This document shows positions 1 through 11,954 of a stretch of 64,000 nt of DNA, piece by piece. The notes under the pieces were generated by a model. The model was not told where the DNA came from. It searched no databases and saw nothing but the letters and a program-made list of their open reading frames with translations. The stretch lies in contig FJUW01000045.1 in the NCBI GenBank assembly GCA_900074885.1, forward strand, positions 378,084 to 442,083, in the 5' to 3' direction. Every line of letters begins with the position of its first letter. The first letter of the stretch is position 1. This DNA comes from Rhynchosporium graminicola (Eukaryota > Ascomycota > Leotiomycetes > Helotiales > Ploettnerulaceae). Made by a program: the position numbers and the translations under genes.

Positions 1-3000
1 TCGTACGCTAGCTCGTAAAGCTAGAGTAAATAATCAATTAACTCTGAAAATAGACTTATAAGAGAAGCTACTTATACAGCTACGGAAATAGCTCTTCTAA
101 TAGTACCGAATGTCAAGGACACTAGAAGAATACGTTAAGGCTATATAAGCTAAAGACTAAGGTTAATTTATTAAAAAGACTTACTATTCCGAGTCTTCGG
201 CTAAGGCTAGCGCGACTCGGGAACGCCCTATAAATACCTCCTCCTAGCGCTATAGTACTAACTCCTCTTCTTATCTATAAATTAGTCTTCCTACGCCCGA
301 GAACACTAGTGCGACTAGTAAATAAGTATTATACTCTGCACGAAACGATATACCTTATATATAATCGCTAGCGAATACTCCTTATCACTTTACGCCTACT
401 TTATACTTACGCTTATCGTCAGCTCGACCTAATACTCCGTATCGAATCAACGTAATTAATACTAATAATAACGTTAATAGTAAGCTAGAAGAAATATACA
501 ATAACGCCTAAGAGTATATTAAACCGCTAGCAAAAGACTACGCCTAGGGAAAGACTCCTTCCTAGGTAGTATACGAGATATGCGATATCTTAACCTTACG
601 AAGCTTCTTAGTAGTTAATTATTTATTATACGTGCTACTCTTACTAAGAATGGACTCTCGTATAAGCTACTTATACTTCTCGATTCTAGAGCTAATAGAT
701 ACTATTTTATTAATTATTCTTTTCTTAAATCCCTTTCTTTCTTCTTAAAACCTTTAATTCACCCTCTACTAAACGTAATTCCTATTAAAGGCTTCAATAG
801 CGTTAATAGTAGTACTATTAGTTACTATATAATACTTAATTTAACAGTAGATTATCGCGTTTAGGTATTTACCCCCTTTCTTATTACTACTCTCGGAAAC
901 TATAGTATTATACTCGGAAGGACCTGGCTTTCGGAACATCAAGTACTCTTAGATGCCTCTAAACGATAGATCATTTAGCTACTATATACTCCTCCTAGTA
1001 ACATTTATAGCTCTCCGATCGAGATTAAGGACTTATATAAATACTATACTTACTAGCGCTACTAACACGATACTAACGAACGAAACGAACGCCTTAATTA
1101 GTTCTGGGAAGCGTACGAGGAATAGCGAAGCGTAGCTAACTCTCCTGTTAATATTCGAGCTGTTATTAACTCTATCTTTATTATTAAACGACTATTACTA
1201 GCTCGGAAGCGTATTTCTAGGGAGACTTATAGCTATAAAAATATCTAAAACTCTCCCCTAGAGAGTGTTCTATAGGTAACTAACCCTCTATTACTACCGC
1301 TGATTAGTTAGGACTGTTTCTCTAGCGTTTATACTACTTATTATAGATACGACGAGCCTAAGTATTTATCGCCTAAAGAATAAGAATAGAATAATAAAGG
1401 GAAGTCTTTATAATCTAGAGAAGCTACTAATACACGGCCGAAGTACATACGATTTAGCGATATTATTACTTATATCCCGCGTGAATCTCTACTTTAACCC
1501 TAATTAGAAGTCTCTACGTTAAAGACTTACGTATAAGACTACGCTCGTGCAATTTATACTATAGACTAATAGTTACTCGGAATACCGTCTCGCGACTTAA
1601 TAGAAGCTACTTAAAGTATAAAAACAGATATTATAACATTTCGGAAGCGATAAAGACCACCTCGTGTACTCAGGCCTCTTCTAGAGCCTCCTGCGCTAGA
1701 GATTTACACGATTAGTAGCCTAGCTTTCTATCTCTTATATAAACGCTAGAAGTCTTCTAACGATAAGATCTTCTCTATTACCCTTCACGAGATAGATAAG
1801 CTTCTTAACGACCGAATCGCAGTTCAGTAACGTAATACTACTATTATATCTTTAACTATTAACTTTACGGAACGTCGTAAAACCGCTTAGCAATTTGCTA
1901 TTAGCTTAAGCGAATTAGATTCAGAACTATAGATCCCTTATAAGTATAGCTAGTAGGTATACATCTTTTCTAAGGAAACTAGCGATATTCTCCCTCCTTA
2001 TCGCTTATACGATTACCGAATTAAGCTTAAGGAAGGGGCCGAGAAGAACTTTAAATACTCCTCCTTATATAAGATATTAGCTGAAGAACTTAAAGTCGTT
2101 AAGGCGTATATTACTAATAACTTAGCTAAAGGTTTCATCGAACCTTCTTAAGTACTATACGCTACACTTATTCTTTTCGTTAAGAAAGCTAATAGAAGCC
2201 TAAGATTCTGTATCGACTTTCGCGCACTTAATAACCTCACGAGGAAGGATTAATATCTACTGCTATTAATCGATAAAACGCTAGCTAGAATCTCTACCGC
2301 TAAGATATTTACTAAACTGGATATTCGCTAGGCGTTCTACCGAATTCGAATGGATCTAGCCTCTGAAGAGTATACGACCTTCCGGACTCGTTACAGTATA
2401 TATAAGTGCAAGGTACTCCCTTTCGGTCTAACTAACAGCCCTGCGACATACTAGCGATATATGAATAATATCTTATTCAACTACTTAGACGACTTCTATA
2501 TAGTATATCTAGACGATATTCTGATCTACTCTAACGACTTATTATAGTATTAATTACACGTATATAAGGTGCTATAATAATTATAAGACGCTAGATTATA
2601 AGCTAACCTTAAGAAGTATAAATTTAATATTACTCGCACTAAATACCTTAGATTTATTATCTCTACTTCTAGAATCGAGATAGACCCTAAGAAGGTTAAT
2701 ATTATATAATCTTAGAATTACCTAACTATAGTTAAGGGCGTATAATTGTTCTTAAGCTTTTATAACTTCTACTAACAATTTATTAAGGACTACGGAATTA
2801 TCGCAAAACCTCTTATATAACTTACTAAAAATAACATATTATTTCGGTTCGCTAGGGAATGTAAAGATACCTTTGATTACCTAAAGCACGCTCTTACTTC
2901 GGTATTACTCCTCTACTACTATTAGTAATATTTACCTTATATGATCGAAACAGACGCTAGTAATAGAGTAATAGCAGGTGTACTATTATAATAGCACGAT

Positions 3001-5293
3001 AAAGACTAGTTCCTAGTAGCTTACTTCTCTAAGACTATACTACCTGCCGAGCTTAATTACGCTATTTACAATAAGGAAATACTTATAATTATATGATCTT
3101 TTAGTAACTAGAGATCTAAGCTCATAAGCGTACTATATCAGGTCCGCGTTATTACTAATTATAAAGCTCTTAAGTACTTCATAACCTCTAAATAGCTAAA
3201 CGCATAATAAGCCCGATAAGCTAAGCTACTCGCAGATTATAACTTTATAATTACCTATCGACCTAAGAAGCATAATCTACTCGCTAACGCTCTCTCTCGC
3301 AGAACAGATAAATTAGATAACTAGAATAACGCTAAAAGAACTTAGCGTTTATAATAGCTACTACGCGAAAACTAAATCGATCTAGTACTACTTATAAGTA
3401 ACCTCCGGAATAGCTCCGACTCTATAGATAACTTTAAGCTTATTAACGCCTTAGAAGTCGCTAACTTATCGCTAGTCTTTTCTATAGTATAGTAAGTACT
3501 TAACGCTAATCGCATTACGCTATTACTCTAAGCTTTACGGAAATAAGCTCTCTCTACTACTCCTAGAAAACTAACTATAGAAAAAGATCTTCTACTCTAT
3601 AAAGGAAGACTAATCGTACTTAATATCTTATACCTTCGCATGCTACTTATACGCGAAATACACGACTGATTAGAGACTACTTATCTAAGTGCAAAGAAGA
3701 CCTTATAACTACTAGTATTATAATACTAGTAGTACAGAATCGCTTTAACTATTAACTAGTACTACCGTAACTATTATACTTACTAACGAATTCAAGTGCT
3801 ACGTGATAAGAAACCGGGCCTCCTCTAACCTCTGCCTATACTATCACGTCTATAGGAGTATATTATAGTCGACTACTATAGCTTCAACTGCGATAAACAC
3901 GGCTATAATAACGTTCTCGTATTTATTAACTGTTTTAGTAAATAAGTAATTAGTATTCTATACCGAAAGACTTCTAATACGCGCGACCTTATAAAGCTTT
4001 ACTTATACTATATATACCGCTATTTCGGAGCTCTATTAATAATTACCTCTGATAGAGAGCCTTAATTCGTTTCCTGTTTTTAGACTATAGTTATTATAAT
4101 TCTTAGTACTAAAAGATAGCTTTCTATAGCAAACTACTTATAAACAGATAGCTAAACAGAGATCTATAACTAATATCTCTAACGCAGATTACGACCTTTT
4201 ATCTCTTACTATTAAGACGACTAATCGGAATTCTTATCTATTATAGATTACGCCCAGATAACTCTCCCTTACGAATCCCTTAGAGGTCTCTTACCCTTTA
4301 AAGTCGTTTATAGATATACACCCCGCGTTAATTAGAATTAGAAAGACTTACCTAACTCTACTACGCTTACTAATAAGTTAAATACTTAGTAAGCTCTAAA
4401 TTACGCTAATCGCTTACGCGATACTTAGACTACTGCTTAATCTAGCCTCTAATATATATAAGCTAAGATATCCTAATCCTATAATCGCTTACGCTATGAA
4501 ATCGACTTTACTATAGATAATCTTATTTAGCTAGATATACGCTACTTTACGAGTACTCGACCTAGTAAAAAACTCGACTTCCCGACTAATAGACTTTTTC
4601 GTATAATTGAAAAGGTCGGAAGCTCTTATCACCTAGAGCTCCTTACTAGTATAAAAGTATATAACGTATTCCCTGCTACTAAGCTACAGAAGTATCTAAA
4701 CGACCCCTTACCAGGATAAACCTTACTACTACTACTACTTATTAATATCACTAGTAATAATAAATAAGAGATCGAAGATATACTTATATACCGTAAGCAG
4801 CGTAATAGCCTCTTATACCGAGTTTCCTAGTTAAATTAAGATATCGATCTTATATAGTACAACGCTATAGACATTAAATACGCTCCTGCTAAGCTATAAT
4901 AATTCCACCTTAATAACCTAACGTAAGCTAGACCTCCTACTAGACTACCTAATTAGCTAAAAGCTTTCTATAATAGAATTAATAATTACGACTACCTTAA
5001 TAGTAACAAGGAGATAGACTAACGCTCGAGGGCGAGCTTTTTTCGGAGGGGGGGGTAGTATAACGACTAGTCAGGTTTAGAGGTCTCTCCCTATTAGTAG
5101 AAACACTTACTGCTAAGCGAGATTACACGAGTAGAGTTTAGGGGCCCCTTTTCATATATATACTTCCACTCCCTCTCTACTTCTAGACTCCTTAGTTATA
5201 GATTCTTAAGTGATTCTTACTACTTCATATTCATAGCAATATGAGGTCTTATTACTCAGGTAGTTTTGAGACCTTTCTAGAGCAAGCGTCACA
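1..5293 (+). mobile_element. Element A1: RIP-degraded Ty3/gypsy chromovirus, 3' part with 3' LTR
   Basis: The window opens inside the gag region of an LTR retrotransposon (family A); its 5' LTR lies to the left. Reading through RIP-type stops gives, in order: gag tail; retropepsin (682-690 reads Asp-Ser-Arg where Asp-Ser-Gly is expected); reverse transcriptase with an intact YLDD motif (2506-2517) followed by ILIYS; RNase H (ETDAS around 2947 and a KALKYFITSK region near 3165); integrase with zinc-binding and catalytic parts (about 3650-4300) and a GPY/F-like module (about 4560-4670); a chromodomain (about 4750-4900). A G-rich tract precedes the 235-bp LTR. Order PR-RT-RH-IN places it in Ty3/gypsy, and the chromodomain makes it a chromovirus. 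Nearly all breaks are TAA/TAG in place of Gln or Trp codons. Copies A2 and A3 in this window give the full structure. Not functional as it stands. Confidence 0.9.
5059..5293 (+). repeat. 3' LTR of element A1 (235 bp)
   Basis: Begins TATAACG and ends CGTCACA; compared with the other copies the original ends are TGTAACG...CGTTACA/CGTCACA, a 7-bp terminal inverted repeat. Near-identical LTRs occur at 11720, 18828 and 37141. A G-rich tract (about 5045-5055) lies just upstream. The next five bases, AACAG, should match the TSD at the 5' end outside the window. Confidence 0.9.
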
Positions 5294-7298
5294 AACAGCT
5301 CTCTAATAGGAGTAGCTCGCTTCCTTTCTCCTTAGAGAATACGTCCTTAAAGTCACTATATACGGAGGGAATAGTAGGCGTATCGCCGGTATTTATTTAG
5401 CGTATCGTACGTAAGTTAGGTATTATAGCGTATACAGGAGATTTCTGTTCGTTAATAAGAGTCGCAAAAGCTCGAGGTGCTATAATATTAAGGTTATTAG
5501 AGTTCTTCAAATTATAAGGGAATCTCTACTACTTATTCTTAAAGCTTATCTAAGGATCTATATCCTCTAACTATAGCTACCCTAATATCAAGTCTATACC
5601 TAGCATATCGATAACTCTTAGCCGAAGAGTATCGACTCTAGTTTATCTAATCGAATCGGCTATCTCTACCTAGGCAACTATAGTACTAAAGATAACACCT
5701 TTATTCCGTAAAAGTATCTAGAAAGTCCTCGGTCTTTCGCTAGTAAGTTCAAGCTTATATTCTTTAGTAACTAGTCTTAATATAAAGTTATCTTCTGCTC
5801 TACTATTAATAAGGGCAGTTATCGATTTCCACTTACCCTAAGATAGAATCTTTATTTAGATTTCTATCTTATTATCTAGTAAACTCGGTCCGGACGTAGA
5901 AAATACTATAAGTTATAGCTTTCCTTAGCGTTTATCTTTAGTATCGCTAGTATTTAATTTTAGATAGTTCGGAGAGATATATCTATATTTATTATAAGAG
6001 TAATACTAAACCTTAGAGATATCCTATCTTATTAGCTGATCCCTAATAAGTATACTATTTAGATCTTTCCTCCCTTCTTATTTTTATTAGCTCTTATCTC
6101 GTCGATCGTCAGTTCTTCGCTAGTACTTATACGAGTTATCCTTCTTCGCGTTTAACTCCTTATATTTCTGCTCTTTAGGTTCCCTCTATCTTTTATTACT
6201 ATTAGTACCTCTAGATAAGGTATAAGTCTCTTAAAGAGTAATAGCAGAAATAACTTAGTCTCGGGTCTAAAGTCTATTAGCTTAGCTATTCTTAACGATT
6301 TTCTAGCGAATCTCCAGGCAGATCTTATTAAATAAGATATCTTATAATTAGCGCTTAGTAAAGGGTTCGAGTTGTTTCTCTTTTTCTTCAAGGTAATTTA
6401 CGAACTCCCTAATTAGTTAACTTAGCCTTTAGTAAGCGTTCTCATAGGCCTATAAGTTAGCTACCTTTCGTAAGATAAGAAGTAGCTAGAGATTCGCTAG
6501 GAACTCTTTATAACCTTCCTAGGTTATCTCGTAAAAGGTATCTAGGGTATACTTCCTGAACCTTTCCTAGGCGTTCGCCGGTTCCTTACGGAGTAGTATT
6601 ACTACTTATTTAATCTTAACGAGATCAGTTAAGTACTTTTTAGTATTATAGTTAAAGACTCAGTTATAAGCTTATAAGTATTTAGTAAGCTCTCTTTAGC
6701 TCCTACTCTCGTATTCCGGTAGAATCATATATTTACCTTTATCCCGGTAAGGAATTAGCGATTCTTCAGGAGCTACTAATCGACTAGTATCTCTCTCTAT
6801 ACTTAGGGTAAGGTCTTCGGATATATAAGCTTAGTAGAGTCGTGCTCTTATAGTAGCTTCCGGAGGGTATTAAGTAAGGTCTTTACTGAATATTCGTTAG
6901 CACTTAACTATAAAATTATATAGGAAATAATTCCGTTTCTTAAGAAATAAGAGTTTCTCTTATAGAACTAAAAGGTTATCTACTAGTATATCGCCGGGTA
7001 TTATCTAGGCCCTAATAGAGTCGTCTTAGAGTATAAGTCGGGTTAATATAGTAGAGGATTCTCCGCTTTAAGCTATTATAACTATTTAAGCTAACGTTAA
7101 GTAAAAGTAATTAGAATATAATAATCACTTAGTACGCTAAGGTAAATAAGTATAATAGAATAGTAGAATAATCGCTAGAGGTTCGCTAGTAATAATCTAG
7201 TTAATATAGAAACTAATTGCTAAGGAGAGAAGGTTCTTCCTTCCTCTCTAATTCTGAAATACAAGAGTAGGAGGCACTAGGCGCACAGACCCATTACA
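5294..7298 (-). mobile_element. Fragment of another gypsy-type element (gag-protease), minus strand
   Basis: Read on the minus strand this stretch gives a Gag-like protein: an alpha-helical region with a short intact piece at 6152-6391, a CCHC-type knuckle whose Cys/Gly/His codons have mostly been changed to Tyr/Ser/Arg (around 5975-6020), and then a retropepsin-like segment ALINSRAEDNFI (around 5790-5825), where ALIDSGA would be expected. Asp to Asn and Gly to Arg are both single G-to-A changes. It is cut on the left by the A1 insertion and on the right it abuts the 5'-truncated A3. It does not match families A or B closely enough by eye to assign it there. The direction is opposite to A1, A2, A3 and B. 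Confidence 0.65.
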
Positions 7299-9532
7299 CC
7301 TAAATAGAAGTAACCTAAGTCTGATAAATCGATAACCGGTTCTCTAACTCCTTCTACTTCTACTTATTCTTCGGAGACTCGTAATACTCGCTGTAATCTA
7401 CCTCTCTCTATAGTAGAGAGTGCTCGCGACGACGCCTTATCCGAGTTAAGCTCTCTAACTCCTATTATAATTAACGAACTCACTGAGTTACTAAACCTTC
7501 CTGATAATACCCTTATATTAATAGTAACTATACGTAACTTATAGGAAGACTACGCTCACTAGCTATAAGAGGTAGAGAGAAGACTCGCGGAGGAGAGATA
7601 ATTAAATATAGACCTATCTGCAGAACTACGTTAGTTATAGGACGAGTTCCAGGAACTATACTAGTTAATTGCCTAGTGTTCTATTAAGTCTATATCGTTT
7701 GATAACGTTTAATCGCGTATAATACTACTATACTTAATTAAAGAAGATAATACTACTCTTATATCTAATAATCGCCGTTAAGAACAATCTACCGGAGGAA
7801 TATTATTAATATTATATGCTACGCGTATTAAGAAGATTCCGAACCTTCTAAATAAGCTCTCTAATAGAATTAACTACTCTCTAAAACTCTGGGAAGTATA
7901 GATACGTAACGCCCTCTAGCGCTACTCTAGCTACTTCCTTAACGAAGATCACTATAAAGATTAGTTACTTAATTAAACAGAAGGAATAGCTAGAACTTAC
8001 CTAGAACTCTTATTCTTGGAACTAGAATATAATAAGGAAGGTAATATGATCGATTCACTTGATATGATTACTTAACTCGTCTCCTTCTTATCGAATCCAT
8101 ACGACTAATAAACTATAAGAGCTAGCTACTTAGCGCTAAGGATAGATTATAAGTAGACCTTCTGGACGTTCTACTACGAGTTTCGTACACTAGCTCGCAA
8201 AGCTAGTATGAATAATCAATCGACTCTGAAAATAGACTTATAGGAGAAGCTACTTGTAAGGCTTCGGAAACAGCTCTTCTAATAGTACCGAACGTTAAGA
8301 ACACTAGAAGAATATATTAAGGCTATATAAGCTGAAGATTAAGGCTAATTTATCGAAAAGACCTACTATTCCGAGTCTTCGGCTAAAGCTAGCGCGACTC
8401 AGGAACGCCCTATTAATACCTCTTAACGACGTAATAAAAGCTCCTCTTCTTCTAACCCTCTAAAGACTCGTACTGAATTTAGTCTGAAAGACTCTTTTAC
8501 TACTATTACTAATACACTCCCTCGGGAGAATAGTTCCTTATACTAATACTCTGCACGAAATAATATACCTCGTGCATAATCGCTAGCGAATGCTCCTCGT
8601 TACTTCACGCTTACCTCGTATTAACGCTTATTGTTAGCTCGACCTAATACTCTGTATTGTATTAACGCGATTGATACTAATAATGATATTAATAGCGAGT
8701 CAGAAGATACGTACGACGATGCTCAGGAGTATATTAAACTTCCGCTAGTAAAAGATTACGCCTAGGGAAAGACTCTTTCCTAGGTAGTATATAAGATATG
8801 CGATATCTTAACTTTACGAAGCTTCTTAGTAGTTAATCGTTTACTATATATGCTACTCTTACTAAGAATGGACTTTTGTATAAGCTACTTATACTTCTTG
8901 ATTCTGAAGCTAATAGATACTATTTCATTAATTATTCTTTTCTTAAATCTCTTTCCTTCTTTCTAAAACTTTTAATTTACTTTCTGCTAAACGCAATCCC
9001 TATTAAAGGTTTTAATAGTATTAATAGTAGCATAATTAGTCACTATATAACACTTAACTTAATAGTAGATCGCTGCGTTCAGGTATTTACTCCCTTTCTT
9101 ATTACTACTCTCGGAAACTATAGTATTATACTCGGAAGGACCTAGCTTTCGGAACATCAAGTACTCTTAGATACCTCTAAACGACAGATCATTTAGCTAT
9201 TATATACTTCTTCTAGTAATATTTATAGCTCTCCGATCGAAATCAAGGACTTATATAAATATCGTATCTACTAGCGCTATTAATATAACGCTAACGAATA
9301 AGACAGACGCCTTAATCAGTTCTAGGAAGCGTACGAGATATAGCGAAACGCAGTCAGCTCTCCTATTAATATTCAAGTAGTTACTAATTCTATATCTATT
9401 ATTAAACAACTACTACTAAACGCTCGGAAACGCACTTCTAGGGAGACTTATAGATATAAGAATATCTAAAACTCTCCCTTAGAGAGTATTCTATAGGTAA
9501 CTAACCCTCTGCTACTATTCTCGCTTAGGGAG
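7299..9532 (+). mobile_element. Element A3, segment 1 (gag and protease; 5' LTR missing)
   Basis: Aligns with A2 from about 12095 onward, i.e. about 140 bp inside the element, so the 5' LTR and leader of A3 are absent. It contains the Gag region and the retropepsin. The protease piece at 8876-9145 is the longest stop-free stretch; its active site reads Asp-Ser-Glu (8900-8908) where Asp-Ser-Gly is expected. The segment is interrupted at 9533 by element B, with the five bases GGGAG (9528-9532) repeated after B at 31295-31299. A3 continues at 31300. Confidence 0.85.
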
Positions 9533-9800
9533 TATGACGACAGCTCACCTGAATGTCATATGAGAAGAAGGATAGATACCAGGGCCCAAGTTCATAGGTA
9601 TCCCGGCAGAACTAGTATCCGACTTAGTATAGTATCGGGCTAGTACCGGTATATATATATAAGGTGCCTTGCACTTTATCTCTCTTCTTCTTCTTTCCTT
9701 ATCTTTTTATTTCCTTCGTAGTAGACTATATAAGATCGCTCTTAGCTTTCCTACTTATTTATTCTTACTTATATACTACCTTAAGTCTTATATTATTATA
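9533..9800 (+). repeat. 5' LTR of element B (268 bp)
   Basis: Starts TATGACG, ends TATTATA; the partner LTR at 31027-31294 ends CGTTACA, which shows the original terminal inverted repeat TGTRACG...CGTTACA. A TATA-like stretch near 9650-9660 and a pyrimidine-rich segment follow typical LTR promoter layout. The last ~100 bp are closely shared with the LTRs of family D. Confidence 0.9.
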
Positions 9801-11719
9801 TTAAATAAAAAGATTAAGATAGCCGGAGATAGCTTACTATAATATCTTACTACTAAGTTAGTTATTCGATAATTACTCGTATATAGCCGAGATACTAGAG
9901 ATCTCTCGGATAACTATAAATTAGGGTTTAATTTAGCTTATCGTAAATAGTATAATAGAGGAAGTCTTTACTAACGCTCCTTTAATAACTCCTTTAGTAT
10001 AAAGGAATTATAAATAGATTTTAAAGAAAGTATAATAAATACCTCGGAATTTTAACTTTTATATATTACCGCCGAAATAGCTCCGATATACTCCTTTTTA
10101 AGCTACTATTATAGCTCTTAACTAATAAACTAGAGACTCCTCTAGTTCTAGAGGAACTTAACGCGATCCTCCCTGCTCTACCTCTGAACTTAATCTGTTA
10201 TACCTTTTCTTACCCTAAACGTCTCTTACCTTAGAGAATATTAATACTTTATTAAGGAAGTATTAACTAAGAGGAAAAGGAAAATAAAAGCGAAATTCAC
10301 TAAGAATATAATCGCTAAGTACTCTTATTACTGCAGGTAACTTGAACCTGATCTATTCCCTCTTATAATAATTAGCGGACTAAGAGGAAAAGAATAACTC
10401 TCTAGAAGATACTATAAATAGACTAATCTCCGCATAAGATAAGTTCCTTATAAGAGTCACTCGCATATCTTCGACTCTCCTACTAGAACTAATACTATAA
10501 TCTCCGCGTATAGCGGAGTTTAATAACCTAATAAACTCTATTCCGATATATAGTACTAAGAGAGAGAATACTATTCCTAATAAACTATCTCCTTCTCCAA
10601 GCGCCGAATCGGTAGAGTTACGCTCTAGGAAGTCTTATCTTACTAAGAAGATCCTGCCCCTAGATAATAGATCAGACTTTACTTTCCTCTAATAGAGAGT
10701 ATTAATATAAGACCGGCTAGCTATGAACGCCGACTATTACCCTACGGACTTCTCCTAGCGCATTCTCGTATAGGAGCTAGTTACTAGATTAGCTAAAGAG
10801 TATCTTATACCTTAGTACCTCGCTAATAAGTTTAAAACTAGTAATAAAATAATCTCCTTATTAGAGGAGAACTTTCTTACTAGTTTAAAGGAAAATAACT
10901 ACTATAATACTTTCTACTACTTAGAAATATAATAACTTAGCTATATACGCGAGACTTTCGCCGAGTTTTATAGTTAATTTTAAAGCGCTACTATCTAAAG
11001 TAAAGTTAAAAAGAAGGAGTAATTCTTCTATATATAAGATAAGATTATATTATCCTTACGCGCTTTAACTCTTATTATTAAACTAATATAAAATAAGGAC
11101 TACGCTTCTATAATTAGATTCTTACTTTCTTTTAATACTAAGCGTTATTATAACTCAGAACGTACTCATCCCGAGAAAGCTATTGCCTAAGTATAATACT
11201 ATAAGCTTACTATTACTACTACGACTACTACTAGTTCTACCTCTTACCGGTCCTTAAGCTTAGCTCCTCGATAAATTACTCCTATACTATACGTACGTAC
11301 TTCTACCCCGGTATAAGCTAGTACTCCCTCCGCGCTAAAACGCCTTACTACCTCGACCGGAGAACCTCTTAGGTATTATAATTATAGATAGCTCGGTTAT
11401 ATTAAGCTAGATTACCCTAACTCGCTTAAAGTTTAATTAATTAACGAATTTCCGAAAGAGGATTAAGTAACTAAGGAAATAATAGAAGATATACCCTCCG
11501 AATCTGGACTAATACTAGAGGGAAACGATAAGGCCTAAGTAAAAACTCCTTTTTAAGTCTATATAAGTATAATCTCTCTAATCTAGACCTTAACTTCCTA
11601 ATAGGAAGTAAGTAATTTATATACTTAACTATAGTTAGTATAAATAAGCTAAGAGTCTCTATAAATAGCCTAATCGATACCGGAGCGAATAGTTATCTAT
11701 TTATTAATCGTACTCTTAC

Positions 11720-11954
11720 TGTAACGACTGGTCAGGTTTGGAGGTCTCTCCCTATTAGTGGAAACACTTACTGCTAAGCGAGATTACACGAGTAGAGTTT
11801 AGAGGCCCCTTTTCATATATATACTTCTATTCTCTCTCTACTTCTTTACTCCTTAGTTATAGATTCTCAAGTGATTCTTATTACTTTATATTCATAGTAA
11901 TATAAGGTCTTATTACTTAGGTAGTTTTAAGACTTTTCTAGAGTAAGCGTTATA
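11720..11954 (+). repeat. 5' LTR of element A2 (235 bp)
   Basis: Starts TGTAACGACTGG, the least mutated LTR start of the family, and ends CGTTATA. The TSD CTTAC precedes it directly. Differences from the 3' LTR are transitions, as expected from RIP. Confidence 0.92.

Noticed and set aside
953..1135. 60-codon frame repeated at 13928-14110
   Set aside because: It is out of frame with the protease-RT polyprotein of family A and begins with an ATG created by the GAT GCC codons of the true frame.
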